A stretch of DNA of 64,000 bases, from contig JAEUVD010000018.1 of NCBI GenBank assembly GCA_016787065.1, positions 248,001 through 312,000 of the forward strand, read 5' to 3'. Below the pieces are notes generated by a model. It was not told where the DNA came from, searched no databases, and worked only from the letters and a program-made list of their open reading frames with translations. Below, one piece after another: positions 1-9,383 of this stretch. The position numbers and the translations under genes are program-made. The first letter of the stretch is position 1. Every line of letters begins with the position of its first letter. The DNA is from Chitinophagaceae bacterium (lineage in GTDB: Bacteria; Bacteroidota; Bacteroidia; Chitinophagales; Chitinophagaceae).

Positions 1-102
1 GATAAAGCCATTGAAATGTATAAAAAATTAAGTTTGCGCAATCCTGAAAAAAGTGCTTACTTTGCCGACCTCATTAAAGAAATTCATTTAAACAATAATT
101 AA
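1..102 (+). CDS. 3' end of a TPR-like protein (partial)
   Basis: Frame 1 is open from the window edge to a TAA at 100-102 and encodes 33 residues ending IHLNNN. The amphipathic stretch with AIEMYKKLSLRNPEKSAYFA resembles the last helix pair of a tetratricopeptide repeat. The stop lies 2 nt before secG, so the two genes are probably co-transcribed. A TPR protein next to secG is a common Bacteroidota arrangement (known context). The N-terminal part is outside the window, so no function can be given. Confidence 0.7.
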   Translation, partial: DKAIEMYKKLSLRNPEKSAYFADLIKEIHLNNN

Positions 103-104
103 TT

Positions 105-491
105 ATGGCTCTCTTTTTTATTCTTATTATATTGACTTGTGCTGTTCTCGCTTTTTTTGTTTTAATACAAAATCCTAAAGGAGGCGGTTTAGCTGGTTCT
201 TTTAGTGGATTAGGCACCCAAATGATGGGTGCTAAACAAAGTACGGATGCCGTAGAAAAAGCTACTTGGATTGCTTCGGCTTGTTTGTTAGTTTTTGTTT
301 TGGTATCTTTTGTAATGAGTCCGAAAGGAAACGAAAATGGTACACAAAAAACCCGTTCTGAACAGGTTAATCGTGGCGCCCAATCCATGCCTGCAGCTCC
401 GAAACCGGCTCCTGCGCAAGCACCTGCTCCTGCTCCTGCACAAGGTCAGAGCGCCCCAGCTCAATCTACGCCTGCTCCGCAAGGAAATTAA
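105..491 (+). CDS. secG: Protein translocase subunit SecG
   Basis: 128 residues. SecG is the small accessory subunit of the SecYEG inner-membrane channel and helps SecA-driven export of unfolded proteins. The sequence shows the family layout: a first membrane helix at about residues 2-20, the conserved loop PKGGGLAGSFSG and QMMGAKQSTDAVEKATW at about 24-55, and a second helix at about 55-70. The last 50 residues are a low-complexity Ala/Pro/Gln tail, as in other Bacteroidota SecG proteins, probably disordered. The ATG at 105 follows the upstream gene by 2 nt. A strong intrinsic terminator follows at 515. Two other Sec genes, secA and secE, lie elsewhere in this window. Confidence 0.95.
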   Translation: MALFFILIILTCAVLAFFVLIQNPKGGGLAGSFSGLGTQMMGAKQSTDAVEKATWIASACLLVFVLVSFVMSPKGNENGTQKTRSEQVNRGAQSMPAAPKPAPAQAPAPAPAQGQSAPAQSTPAPQGN

Positions 492-514
492 ACATATTGA
501 CTAGTTTCAGTCGA

Positions 515-539
515 GCCTTCCGAATGGAAGGCTTTTTTA
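515..539 (+). terminator. Intrinsic terminator after secG
   Basis: A perfect 7-bp stem GCCTTCC/GGAAGGC with a GAAT loop is followed directly by TTTTTT. It lies 24 nt after the secG stop. Confidence 0.85.
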
Positions 540-571
540 TTTCAAATAAGTACTGGATGATTTTCCATCCA

Positions 572-600
572 TAAAAAAAAGCAACCTGCTGGGGTTGCTT
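572..600 (-). terminator. Intrinsic terminator reading leftwards
   Basis: On the minus strand, AAGCAACC pairs with GGTTGCTT around a short loop and is followed by a run of T (the A-run at 573-580 on the plus strand). No annotated minus-strand gene ends close to it. The nearest, at 1003, stops about 400 nt upstream. It may therefore end a small RNA transcribed from the 600-1000 region, or serve as a distant terminator for the TPR membrane protein. Confidence 0.65.
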
Positions 601-1002
601 ATTTCTCTGATATGAATGAAAATTCGAGTAAAGAAACCTACTATCTACAAACTTTACTCGCGTGTTTAGTAGACAACAATCATGCCAAAGGCTGAAAGCC
701 CGATAAAAAAATAGTATCATCCGAGATTATTTTTTACCCCCATAGCCGGTATGGTTACTGCATGGAGAATAATGCCTGCCTCTACTCCACTATGGAGCAT
801 ATATCGTATAAGATTACTGTCATCCGATAAAAACAAAACTCAATTATTATCTTCATTTACAACGTAAGAATCGATCATCATACGTGATTTAGAAGTAAGG
901 TGACATACCGAAAAAGGACAACGAATCTTAAAAATTGTAATAAATATGCACGCTTAATTAACTCAGAACAGGATATAAAAAGCAAAACTTATAGAGCATC
1001 GC
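601..1002. other. Non-coding stretch with pseudoknot-like structure
   Basis: About 400 nt without a convincing gene. A perfect 9-bp inverted repeat, CGAGTAAAG at 625-633 and CTTTACTCG at 652-660, encloses an 18-nt loop. Inside that loop CTACTA at 638-643 can pair with TAGTAG at 667-672 just outside the stem, giving an H-type pseudoknot topology. A short perfect hairpin CTCCACTATGGAG lies at about 785-797. I could not match it to tmRNA, RNase P, SRP or 6S consensus motifs by eye. Confidence 0.4.
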
Positions 1003-2838
1003 CTATTTTAGTTTACCCTGTGCCTGCATCATTAAATTAGAAACTACAGGATCGTTAAAGCCATAGCGTTGATAAAGAGATGCAAAACGAATAACTTCTT
1101 CAGGTTGACTTTTAGCAGAATAAGCAATAACCATATTCTTGAGCGTAAGTTCATTATTCTCTTGGAGCTGCAAAGACTTTTTAAAATAAAAGATAGCAGA
1201 GTCCGGCAGGTTTGATTTGGCATATAAGGAACCAAGATTGTTAAGTGCCATTACATTATCGGGGTGTGAAGCAATACTTTGCTTATAGAGTGATTTTGCT
1301 TTTTCCAGATCGCCCTGCATACTTCGAATCATTCCCAGTTTAAAAGCTGCCTGATAATTATCGGGAAAGAGTTTCAAGCTTTTTTCAAAATAACCAATGG
1401 ATGCACTTACCAAACTATCTTGTTCCGCTTTGTTGCTTGTGGCTTGTGCCTTATTCATAAGTTCTGTGGCGTAGCCGGCATTAACCCGGGTACTATTGGG
1501 AGCATGTTGAGCGGCAGTTTCAAACAAGGTAAAATTGTCGACCCAAGTAGCACTAACCTTGGATGTCATGAAGGTAAATACAACAATTACAATGGCTAGT
1601 CCGCTAGTTGCTATTAGATTTATTTTAGGAGATATATTCCAGTTACCTATCCAGAAAATAATAGCAACTAGAGCGAGAATAAAACCAAACGAAGGCAGGA
1701 ATAAAAAACGTTCTGCTAAGGTGGTTCCATTTAAAAAGAATATATTAGAAACCGGAGCCAAGCAAATGGCGAATAATGCAATTCCAAAACTTATCACAGG
1801 TTGTTTTCTCCAAAAAAAGAAAAATGAGCCAATACAAACTAGGATACACAAGAGGGAAAGATATGGCGTGAAAGAGGTAAGGTTAGTTACCGGAATCTGA
1901 CTATACGAATAATCCCAGGTTAGTGAAACCGGGTATAGCATCAAACGGAAATAAGTAAGTAAAATGGTTAGTCGTGTTGCTAGTTGCTCACCGAATCCTT
2001 TAGCGGCATAAAGTACATTTTCCATGGCAGAAGTTTCAAAGCCTTGTGCTACCTCTTTTAACACAGCATAGCGAACGAGTATATAAAGCATGCCCAAGGC
2101 GATGAACGGTATTGTTCTTCGCAGGGCCTGCAACAAGTTCATTTTAATTATGAGCCAATACATAACAAAAAATACTGCTACGAAAGCAACCACGCTTTCT
2201 TTGCTAAACAACGCTAAAAAGAAAGAAACACAGGCCAATATGAACCATTGTAATTTATTAGTTTCATGATGCTTATAGGCTAACAAGAGTGCCGACAAAC
2301 TAAACAAGGAGGCCAATAATTCATCCTGACTTTTAATATTGGCTACTACTTCAGAATGTACAGGGTGAACCAAAAAAAGGATGGCAATTAATGCGAGGTA
2401 AACACGATTCCATGATGGTAAAAATTTTTCAAGTAGTTTAAAAAGTACAACCGCAATTAAGAAATATAATAATAAACTAATCATGTGGTAACCTTTTGTA
2501 TCTAATTCAAACAGTTGATACTGCCATAAGAAGGCACTAATAACTACGGGTCGATACATCTGAAAATTAGATCCTTTAAAGTGCTCCTGACTACCGTGTT
2601 TAAAAGTTTCCGGAATAGCAGCCAAGCCATCTTGCATCACCGGATTGTTTTTTATGAACAAATCATCATCGAGTACGAAACCATAGTTTAAGGTTTTGCC
2701 ATACATGAACGCTATCACCAAAGCAAAACACAAGTAAACAATCCAATTATTGAATCCGGATTTGGTATTCGAGGAAGACGCATTCATGTCTGTTTTAGGA
2801 GTTACACTATCTTTTGTTGTTATATTCTTCTTCGCCAT
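1003..2838 (-). CDS. Polytopic membrane protein with C-terminal TPRs (TMTC-like)
   Basis: 611 residues. The N-terminal about 430 residues form roughly ten or more membrane helices. The first periplasmic loop has an acidic FVLDDDLFIKNN motif (Asp57-59), and a second loop has HPVHSEVVANIKSQDE. Both are hallmarks of the GT-C-fold, PMT/TMTC-like family of transmembrane-and-TPR proteins. Residues about 445-611 contain three to four tetratricopeptide repeats (FPDNYQAAFKLGMIRS, HPDNVMALNNLGSLYA, with SAIFYFKKSLQL). Eukaryotic TMTCs are O-mannosyltransferases. For bacterial members the substrate is unknown, so a glycosyltransferase role is an inference. It is monocistronic and divergent from the hydrolase at 3062. 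The ATG at 2838 begins a hydrophilic, Ser/Thr-rich leader before the first helix. Confidence 0.75.
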   Translation of the reverse strand: MAKKNITTKDSVTPKTDMNASSSNTKSGFNNWIVYLCFALVIAFMYGKTLNYGFVLDDDLFIKNNPVMQDGLAAIPETFKHGSQEHFKGSNFQMYRPVVISAFLWQYQLFELDTKGYHMISLLLYFLIAVVLFKLLEKFLPSWNRVYLALIAILFLVHPVHSEVVANIKSQDELLASLFSLSALLLAYKHHETNKLQWFILACVSFFLALFSKESVVAFVAVFFVMYWLIIKMNLLQALRRTIPFIALGMLYILVRYAVLKEVAQGFETSAMENVLYAAKGFGEQLATRLTILLTYFRLMLYPVSLTWDYSYSQIPVTNLTSFTPYLSLLCILVCIGSFFFFWRKQPVISFGIALFAICLAPVSNIFFLNGTTLAERFLFLPSFGFILALVAIIFWIGNWNISPKINLIATSGLAIVIVVFTFMTSKVSATWVDNFTLFETAAQHAPNSTRVNAGYATELMNKAQATSNKAEQDSLVSASIGYFEKSLKLFPDNYQAAFKLGMIRSMQGDLEKAKSLYKQSIASHPDNVMALNNLGSLYAKSNLPDSAIFYFKKSLQLQENNELTLKNMVIAYSAKSQPEEVIRFASLYQRYGFNDPVVSNLMMQAQGKLK

Positions 2839-3061
2839 GATTGTTTACAAGATTCAGGAGTTGAATGTAGAAAATTATTCTAATTCGTCAAAGGGCATTC
2901 GAACCAAATTATCATTCTTCATTTTACTCCATTACAAACTCCAATTGTTCGGAGCATTTACAAATTGCCGTTGTTCTTGCATATTTGCAACAGCGGCAGA
3001 ATTTCATGGTGTTCTATTTAATAATTCCAATAAAATAAATCTTAATGGTTAACTTAGTTAG

Positions 3062-4657
3062 ATGTTTTGGAAACATTTACTTGGAATTACACTTACCATT
3101 GTGATGCAAATACCGTATTCATCTGTCTATGCTCAACTAACAGCTTCCGACTCATCTCTTTTTAATTCTTTATTTCGATATCCGTTATATACAAGGCATA
3201 AAGGCGATTTCTATATTTTCGATTCTTGTGGCAGTATTAAAACTATGTATGAACAACTTCATCAGTCTTTTCCGTTTCAAAACAGCGATTTTTACTTAGC
3301 TTCAAATGAAATAAACGTACACGATTCATTAATTCCTCTTGAAGCAATTAATCAATCCTTGAACATAGCATTTGATCTTGATTCCGGAAATTCTTATCGT
3401 CAATACAATCCCTGCTTCGCACTCAAATTTCAATTGAATGGCAAGTCAGCCTTCACGTATACCACCAAAACACCTTGCACATTCGCTCAACCCGATTCCA
3501 TTAAAACGGCTATTTTAGTTGTTCCGGGTTCAGGTGAAAATACAACCTCATCGCTTTACAAAAATGAAGGCTATCAATGCCTCTATTGTGATGTTGTTAA
3601 AAAACTTTCTCAATATGCTGATGTTTATACGCATATAAAACCGCTGCAAGACCAACGTGCTATATATTGGAACAATCAAAAACTTGAAGCTGAAATTAAT
3701 AACCAAAACCAACCGTTGTATATCGTACCATACTTAAGTTCGATAGGTACTCGATACGGAACTAATATGGTTATTGAAAACATAGCCCTGATAAAATTTC
3801 TACAATCCAACTACGATCGCGTACTTGTAACCGGTCTTTCGCATGGCGGTTATATCGCTTATTTTGCATCCATCGCTACACAGCCGGATGCCTTATATTA
3901 TGCAGGCGGACTTGGCTATGAAGCCAATGAATGGAAACACGAACAACAATACTTCAGTGAGATCATGGATTTATTTCTTCCCGAACGTATGGTAGATTCG
4001 ATGAAAAGATCTTCTACCTTATTTTATTTTTCAGTAAGTGAGGTCGACAATCCTGCAATGATTCCTGAATCGTTCTATGGATTGAAAAATGTACATTTCG
4101 ATATATCAAAAAAAGAACATTCATTCCCAACATGTGCTGTTTGGGATGCATGGATAGATCAAACCTTCTTGACACCTCATGTACAAATTGACTCTTGTAC
4201 CGAGCATAACAGTGCCCATTTTATTCATTACACTTGTAAAGGGCAGCCTCCTTTCCATTTTCAACTTTATGCGAACAACATGTTCCTCAGTGAATGGACA
4301 TCGGATGAATTATCAAATAAAATACCTATTGCGTTCAATGCGGAATACCAGATAAAACAATGCACTGATTTGCACTGGGAAGGCTATGCGCAAAGCAATG
4401 TGTTTTCGGTAGCCAATAAACTTCCCTTTAATTTCTCTATGTCAACAAACGCGGAAATGCGAGCCCCTCTTAAACATCTTTTCATCTATAATCTCGAGGG
4501 GAAATTGATGGCTCAGTTACCCGTGGATGAAAATCGAACTATGCGATTACAAGCGCAAGCTTTCGTAAACAGTTTACCTACTTCCTTGTATTTCTATAAG
4601 GTCATCGCTAACAATAAACTTGTTGAAAGTGGCTTGTTACAAGCAGCCTATCGATAA
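3062..4657 (+). CDS. Secreted alpha/beta-hydrolase-like protein with T9SS-type C-terminal domain
   Basis: 531 residues. A signal peptide (residues 1-24, ending SSVYAQ) directs export. The core has ILVVPGSGENTTSS, which looks like an oxyanion-loop strand. It also has RVLVTGLSHGGYIAY, a classic nucleophile elbow G-x-S-x-G with a candidate catalytic Ser. A later KKEHSFPTCAVWDAW could supply the His. The last about 75 residues (LFIYNLEGKLMAQL to LYFYKVIANNKLVESG) look like a type A T9SS sorting domain, so the enzyme is probably released or surface-anchored through T9SS. The substrate cannot be read from the sequence. It converges on secA, with a shared bidirectional terminator between them. Confidence 0.7.
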   Translation: MFWKHLLGITLTIVMQIPYSSVYAQLTASDSSLFNSLFRYPLYTRHKGDFYIFDSCGSIKTMYEQLHQSFPFQNSDFYLASNEINVHDSLIPLEAINQSLNIAFDLDSGNSYRQYNPCFALKFQLNGKSAFTYTTKTPCTFAQPDSIKTAILVVPGSGENTTSSLYKNEGYQCLYCDVVKKLSQYADVYTHIKPLQDQRAIYWNNQKLEAEINNQNQPLYIVPYLSSIGTRYGTNMVIENIALIKFLQSNYDRVLVTGLSHGGYIAYFASIATQPDALYYAGGLGYEANEWKHEQQYFSEIMDLFLPERMVDSMKRSSTLFYFSVSEVDNPAMIPESFYGLKNVHFDISKKEHSFPTCAVWDAWIDQTFLTPHVQIDSCTEHNSAHFIHYTCKGQPPFHFQLYANNMFLSEWTSDELSNKIPIAFNAEYQIKQCTDLHWEGYAQSNVFSVANKLPFNFSMSTNAEMRAPLKHLFIYNLEGKLMAQLPVDENRTMRLQAQAFVNSLPTSLYFYKVIANNKLVESGLLQAAYR

Positions 4658-4705
4658 AAAAAACCGTTACGAATGTCTAGTAACGGTTTGAATTATTTTT
4701 TATTA
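4656..4705. terminator. Bidirectional intrinsic terminator (hydrolase / secA)
   Basis: A perfect 10-bp stem AAACCGTTAC (4661-4670) / GTAACGGTTT (4680-4689) with a 9-nt loop is flanked by an A-run on the left and a T-rich stretch on the right. It can therefore end transcription of both convergent genes. Confidence 0.85.
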
Positions 4706-4715
4706 TCTCAGAAGG

Positions 4716-7700
4716 CTACTTCCCATGACAAGCTTTAAACTTTTTGCCACTGCCACAAGGACAAAGATCGTTACGACCAATTTTGGGTTCTAAACGACGA
4801 ACCGGGTCTTGTTTTACCGGCGTAGGATCCACGTAGTCGCGTTGGTTAGCTGCATAATCATCACCTGCCGCATCTATTTCCTCTTTGTTTACATGCATCT
4901 GGCTCATATCCGTTCGTTCAATCTCCGCTTGATGTATATCCGATTCTTGTTGAATTGGAATTCCACTACGAAGTAAGAAAGAAACAATATTCCGATTAGT
5001 AACAGCAATCATTTCTTTAAATAAATTGAAGGCTTCAAACTTATAAATCAACAACGGATCTTTTTGTTCATAGCTCGCTAACTGCACACTTTGCTTCATT
5101 TCATCCATCTGGCGTAAATGATTTTTCCAAGCATCATCTATAAAACTCAAAGTGGTTTGTCGCTCTAAATCGCTTATCAATTCTCTGCTTTCGGTTTCAA
5201 TTGCTTTTTGCAAAGGAGTTACGATTTGTAATCCGCGCGTTCCATCTGTAAACGGAACGGCAATATTCTGAATACGGTCGCCTTGATGTTCTTGAATATT
5301 TCGCAATACAGGCATGGTATTAGCACAAATCCATTGCTTCTTGTTTTCATAATTCTCCAAGAGTTGCTTATACAACGCTTCCGTAATTTGTTGCGTATTC
5401 CACTTTTTGAAATCTTCAGCTTGAATAGAAGGTTCATAACCAAAATCACGAAGCAATTCAATCTTAAAGGCTTCATAGTCTTTGTTATTCTCAAACATTC
5501 CGGCTATAACACCACAACTATCATAAAAGGCATTATCTAAATCTACCGCCAAGCGTTCTCCAAAAAGAGCGTTCTTTCTACGAGAGTAAATTACTTCACG
5601 TTGCGAATTCATAACATCATCATATTCCAATAAACGTTTACGAATTCCGAAGTTATTCTCTTCTACCTTTTTTTGCGCGCGTTCTATGGATTTGGAAATC
5701 ATACCATGCTGAATCACATCACCATCTTTATGTCCTAAACGATCCATCCAACCACTCAGTTTATCGCTACCGAATAAACGCATTAAATCATCTTCCAAGG
5801 AAACAAAGAACATCGATGACCCGGGGTCTCCTTGACGACCAGCACGACCACGTAACTGACGATCTACACGTCGACTCTCATGTCGCTCTGTACCAATAAT
5901 AGCCAAGCCTCCAGATTCCTTCACACCAGGCCCTAACTTAATATCTGTACCACGTCCAGCCATATTCGTAGCAATAGTAATAGCTCCTGGCAGTCCGGCT
6001 TCTGCAACAATAACCGCTTCACGCGCATGTTGTTTCGCATTCAACACATTATGGTTTACTTTTTCGTAGCTAAGCATTTTACTAAGCAATTCCGAAACTT
6101 CAACGGAAGTAGTACCCACCAAAACTGGTCGGCCTGCTTGTTGATATTCTTTGATTTTATCGATTACCGCACGATATTTTTCCCGTTTGGTTTTGTACAC
6201 TAAATCATCATCATCCTTACGAATAATAGCACGGTTCGTAGGGATAGTAGTTACATCTAATTTATAAATCTGCCAGAACTCTCCCGCTTCCGTTTCCGCC
6301 GTACCCGTCATACCGGCCAACTTATGATACATCCGGAAGTAATTCTGTAAGGTAATGGTAGCAAAGGTTTGCGTAGATGCTTCTACATCTACATTTTCTT
6401 TGGCTTCAATCGCCTGATGCAATCCATCGCTGTATCGTCGGCCTTCAAGAATACGACCTGTTTGTTCATCTACAATTTTCACTTTACCATCCATCACCAC
6501 ATATTCTTTATCCTTGTCGAATAACGAATACGCTTTCAATAATTGTTGCACGGTATGTATACGATCCGCTTTGAGCGAATACTCTTGCAAGAAGGCATCC
6601 TTCTGACGAATTTTTTCTTCATTACTTAACCCTGCATTTTCGATAGCAGCTAAGCCGGTTGAAATATCCGGCATTACAAAGAATTGCGCATCCTGCACAA
6701 TACTCGTTAATAAATCAATCCCCTTTCCGGTAAGGTCAACTGAATTATTTTTTTCATCGATATGAAAATATAACTCAGCATCTACCTTAGGCATATTTTT
6801 TTGTTGATCGGCGAGATAGTAGTTTTCTGTTTTTTGAAGAATTTGTTTGATACCGGTTTCGCTCAAAAATTTAATTGTAGAGCTATTCTTCGGCAAACCA
6901 CGATGGGCACGTAATAAAGCTAGTCCGCCACCCTCTTTATCATCATTACCTTCGGCTATTAATTTCTTTGCTTCAATTAAAAAACCGTTCACTACTTTCC
7001 GTTGTGCTTCCACAAGGCGTTCGATAATTGGCTTCAGCGAATGAAACTCTTGGTCTTCACCCTTCGGCACAGGACCGGAAATAATCAACGGCGTTCGGGC
7101 GTCATCAATCAATACGCTATCTACCTCATCCACCATCGCGAAATGCAATTTTCGTTGCACCATTTCTTCCGGCGAGTGCACCATATTATCACGGAGGTAA
7201 TCAAAACCAAATTCATTATTCGTACCGTAAGTAATATCAGCGAGATATGCTTTGCGACGTTCTTCCGAGTTAGGTTGGTGCTTATCAATACAATCAACCG
7301 TTAAACCGAGCCACTCAAACAGCGGGCCATTCCATTCACTATCACGTCGGGCAAGATAGTCATTTACCGTTACCACATGCACCCCTTCACCTGCCAAGCC
7401 ATTCAAATACGAAGGCAAGGTTGACACCAAGGTTTTACCTTCACCGGTTGCCATCTCAGAAATTTTACCTTCATGAAGATTATAACCACCAATCAACTGT
7501 ACATCATAATGCACCATATTCCAGGTTACTTGTCCACCCGCGGCCGTCCACGTATTCTGATAAATAGCATCGTCGCCATCTATGGTAATATAGTCTTTGC
7601 GCACCGCGAGTTCACGATCTAAATCTGATGCTTTGCTTCGTAATTCGGTGTTATTGGCAAAACGGTTTGAGGCTTCTTTTACCATAGCAAACGCTTCCGG

Positions 7701-8021
7701 TAATATTTTCAAAAGAATTTCCTCAATTTGCTTATCCTTTTCTTTTATCAGCACATCAATCTCTTTAAAGATATCATTCTTTACATGAATATCTGTCGAT
7801 TGCTCTGCTTCATTTCGTTTATCGGCTATTTTGTCAGAAATCTCCTTGGTGTACTCCTTGATTTGTACTCTGAAGTTGCGCGATTTCTCACGCAATTCGT
7901 CGTTACTCAAACTTTGGTATTGGTTAAAGTACTGATTGATCTGATCGATCACCGGACTCATTTTCTTTACATCCTTCTCTGATTTACTACCTCCGAAAAG
8001 CTTACTGATAAAATTCAACAT
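4716..8021 (-). CDS. secA: Preprotein translocase ATPase SecA
   Basis: 1101 residues, the long form typical of Bacteroidota. SecA is the cytoplasmic motor that pushes preproteins through SecYEG. Visible motifs in order are Walker A MATGEGKT at about 190-197, [16 protein letters not shown] (DEAD-like Walker B), [13 protein letters not shown], and the second nucleotide-binding fold with [12 protein letters not shown] and [14 protein letters not shown]. The scaffold and wing domains follow. The protein ends in a zinc-binding tail, [15 protein letters not shown], the SecB/phospholipid-binding type. The N-terminal region carries the usual Bacteroidota insertion. It appears monocistronic, with its terminator shared with the convergent hydrolase. 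No defect was seen. Confidence 0.97.
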   Translation of the reverse strand: MLNFISKLFGGSKSEKDVKKMSPVIDQINQYFNQYQSLSNDELREKSRNFRVQIKEYTKEISDKIADKRNEAEQSTDIHVKNDIFKEIDVLIKEKDKQIEEILLKILPEAFAMVKEASNRFANNTELRSKASDLDRELAVRKDYITIDGDDAIYQNTWTAAGGQVTWNMVHYDVQLIGGYNLHEGKISEMATGEGKTLVSTLPSYLNGLAGEGVHVVTVNDYLARRDSEWNGPLFEWLGLTVDCIDKHQPNSEERRKAYLADITYGTNNEFGFDYLRDNMVHSPEEMVQRKLHFAMVDEVDSVLIDDARTPLIISGPVPKGEDQEFHSLKPIIERLVEAQRKVVNGFLIEAKKLIAEGNDDKEGGGLALLRAHRGLPKNSSTIKFLSETGIKQILQKTENYYLADQQKNMPKVDAELYFHIDEKNNSVDLTGKGIDLLTSIVQDAQFFVMPDISTGLAAIENAGLSNEEKIRQKDAFLQEYSLKADRIHTVQQLLKAYSLFDKDKEYVVMDGKVKIVDEQTGRILEGRRYSDGLHQAIEAKENVDVEASTQTFATITLQNYFRMYHKLAGMTGTAETEAGEFWQIYKLDVTTIPTNRAIIRKDDDDLVYKTKREKYRAVIDKIKEYQQAGRPVLVGTTSVEVSELLSKMLSYEKVNHNVLNAKQHAREAVIVAEAGLPGAITIATNMAGRGTDIKLGPGVKESGGLAIIGTERHESRRVDRQLRGRAGRQGDPGSSMFFVSLEDDLMRLFGSDKLSGWMDRLGHKDGDVIQHGMISKSIERAQKKVEENNFGIRKRLLEYDDVMNSQREVIYSRRKNALFGERLAVDLDNAFYDSCGVIAGMFENNKDYEAFKIELLRDFGYEPSIQAEDFKKWNTQQITEALYKQLLENYENKKQWICANTMPVLRNIQEHQGDRIQNIAVPFTDGTRGLQIVTPLQKAIETESRELISDLERQTTLSFIDDAWKNHLRQMDEMKQSVQLASYEQKDPLLIYKFEAFNLFKEMIAVTNRNIVSFLLRSGIPIQQESDIHQAEIERTDMSQMHVNKEEIDAAGDDYAANQRDYVDPTPVKQDPVRRLEPKIGRNDLCPCGSGKKFKACHGK

Positions 8022-8410
8022 CGTATTATTCTGTTTTCTTACTTATATAAAAACCTATTTAGCCTTCAAAATGCGTGCAACAAAAAGATTTTGTGACAAG
8101 TTGGCAAATCTAATTCAAATGAGTTTACGGAAGGCCAATTCTAAAGCACAAATTTCATGTAAGGTTAAAGTGCCGGAACGAGCACACCGGAATAATAGAA
8201 AGTGCTCTAAAACCTAGGCGTTTAAAGCACTGTTGCACGATAATTCTAGTATGGAACCTAAAAAAAGAACATTAAGATAATCTATAACCAACCGAAACCA
8301 TTACCATGGGCCTTTGCTAACCGAATATCCCTCTTGCATACATAGCCCCATAACATAAAATTCATCTGTTTTTTTATAACAAGACATTATAATTCCATTT
8401 GAAACGAGCG
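8022..8410. other. Intergenic region between secA and the DUF4197 gene
   Basis: About 390 nt that must hold the divergent secA promoter on the minus strand. No ORF is convincing. A hairpin of 11 bp with one mismatch lies at 8201-8231: AGTGCTCTAAA pairs with TTTAAAGCACT. There is no U-tract behind it, so it is not an obvious terminator. Confidence 0.4.
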
Positions 8411-8412
8411 TA

Positions 8413-8420
8413 TACCTTTG
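8413..8420 (+). promoter_or_regulatory. -7 box for the DUF4197 gene
   Basis: TACCTTTG is an exact match to the Bacteroidota -7 consensus TAnnTTTG, 15 nt before the ATG at 8436. It shows that an in-frame TTG at 8418 belongs to the promoter and is not the start codon. No clear -33 TTG was found at 17-23 nt. Confidence 0.6.
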
Positions 8421-8435
8421 ATTAAATTTTTGAAC

Positions 8436-9212
8436 ATGAAAAAAATACTGATAACCTGCTTCACACTACTTAGTTTTCAAATTTCTCAAGCACAAACGCT
8501 GAAAGATATTTTAAATGACGCTAATACCATTTTAAATGGCGGCAATAATAATGGTGGCGGTAATAATAATGGCGGTGGCATTCTTCCTGGCTTAGGAAAC
8601 AATTTAAGTAATACAGAAATCGTGAGTGGATTGCGTGAAGCCTTAAAAATAGGAACGCAGAATGCTTCTAAAAAACTTAATATAGCCAATGGCTTTTTTG
8701 GGAATAAGCTGATAAAAATTTTGCTTCCGCAAGAAGTAAAAAATATGGAAGCCACACTACGTCAATTCGGTTTTGGAAAACAATGCGATCGATTAATATT
8801 AAGTTTGAATCGTGCCGCAGAAGATGCCGCCGGTAAAGCCGTTCCCATTTTTGTGAATGCCATTACCAGTATGAATATTCAAGACGGTTTGAATATACTA
8901 CGTGGTGGAAATAATGCAGCAACCGAATTTCTTAAAGCGAATACCACAAATGCGCTTACGCAGGCTTTTCGCCCGGTAATACAAAATTCATTAGGTAAAG
9001 TAGGCGCAACCAAATATTGGACAGAAATTTTTTCTATTTACAATCGATTACCGATTACAAGGAATAAAGTAAATCCTGATTTAACAGGTTATGTAACCGA
9101 ACGTGCCTTGGCCGGTTTGTTTACAACGGTAGCACAAGAGGAAGCAAATATTCGTCAGAACCCCGCTGCGCAAGTTACAGGACTGTTGAAGAAAGTGTTT
9201 GGTGGCAAATAG
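8436..9212 (+). CDS. DUF4197 family exported protein
   Basis: 258 residues from the ATG at 8436. A signal peptide (MKKILITCFTLLSFQISQAQ) is followed by a Gly/Asn-rich linker of repeated NNNGGG at about residues 34-48. The DUF4197 domain then runs to the end, recognisable from SNTEIVSGLREALKIG, NRAAEDAAGKAVPIF and AVGATKYW-like and GYVTERALAGLF blocks. The family is widespread in Proteobacteria and Bacteroidota and predicted to be periplasmic. Its function is unknown. The gene stands alone between secA and an ABC-F gene. The start was chosen because the earlier TTG overlaps the promoter box. Confidence 0.85.
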   Translation: MKKILITCFTLLSFQISQAQTLKDILNDANTILNGGNNNGGGNNNGGGILPGLGNNLSNTEIVSGLREALKIGTQNASKKLNIANGFFGNKLIKILLPQEVKNMEATLRQFGFGKQCDRLILSLNRAAEDAAGKAVPIFVNAITSMNIQDGLNILRGGNNAATEFLKANTTNALTQAFRPVIQNSLGKVGATKYWTEIFSIYNRLPITRNKVNPDLTGYVTERALAGLFTTVAQEEANIRQNPAAQVTGLLKKVFGGK

Positions 9213-9383
9213 AAATTGCATAGGCCTATTCCTTCGTTAGGTTTGTTTCTCATGCACACCAACTAAAGCGCTCGGTCGCCATCAACAAAATTTAAGTGAA
9301 CTTATCGAACGCTGTGTTTTAAGGCACTCAGGTTGTTTTTTTAGAAATCAGCATGTCCGAACAAACTATTAACTTGCAGCGTT

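Noticed and set aside
572..1002. tmRNA, RNase P RNA, SRP RNA or 6S RNA
   Set aside because: None of the conserved sequence blocks of these RNAs was found on either strand, so the stretch is left as an unnamed structured region.
2750..3052. 100-codon plus-strand frame upstream of the hydrolase
   Set aside because: It begins antisense inside the TPR membrane protein gene and encodes no recognisable domain.
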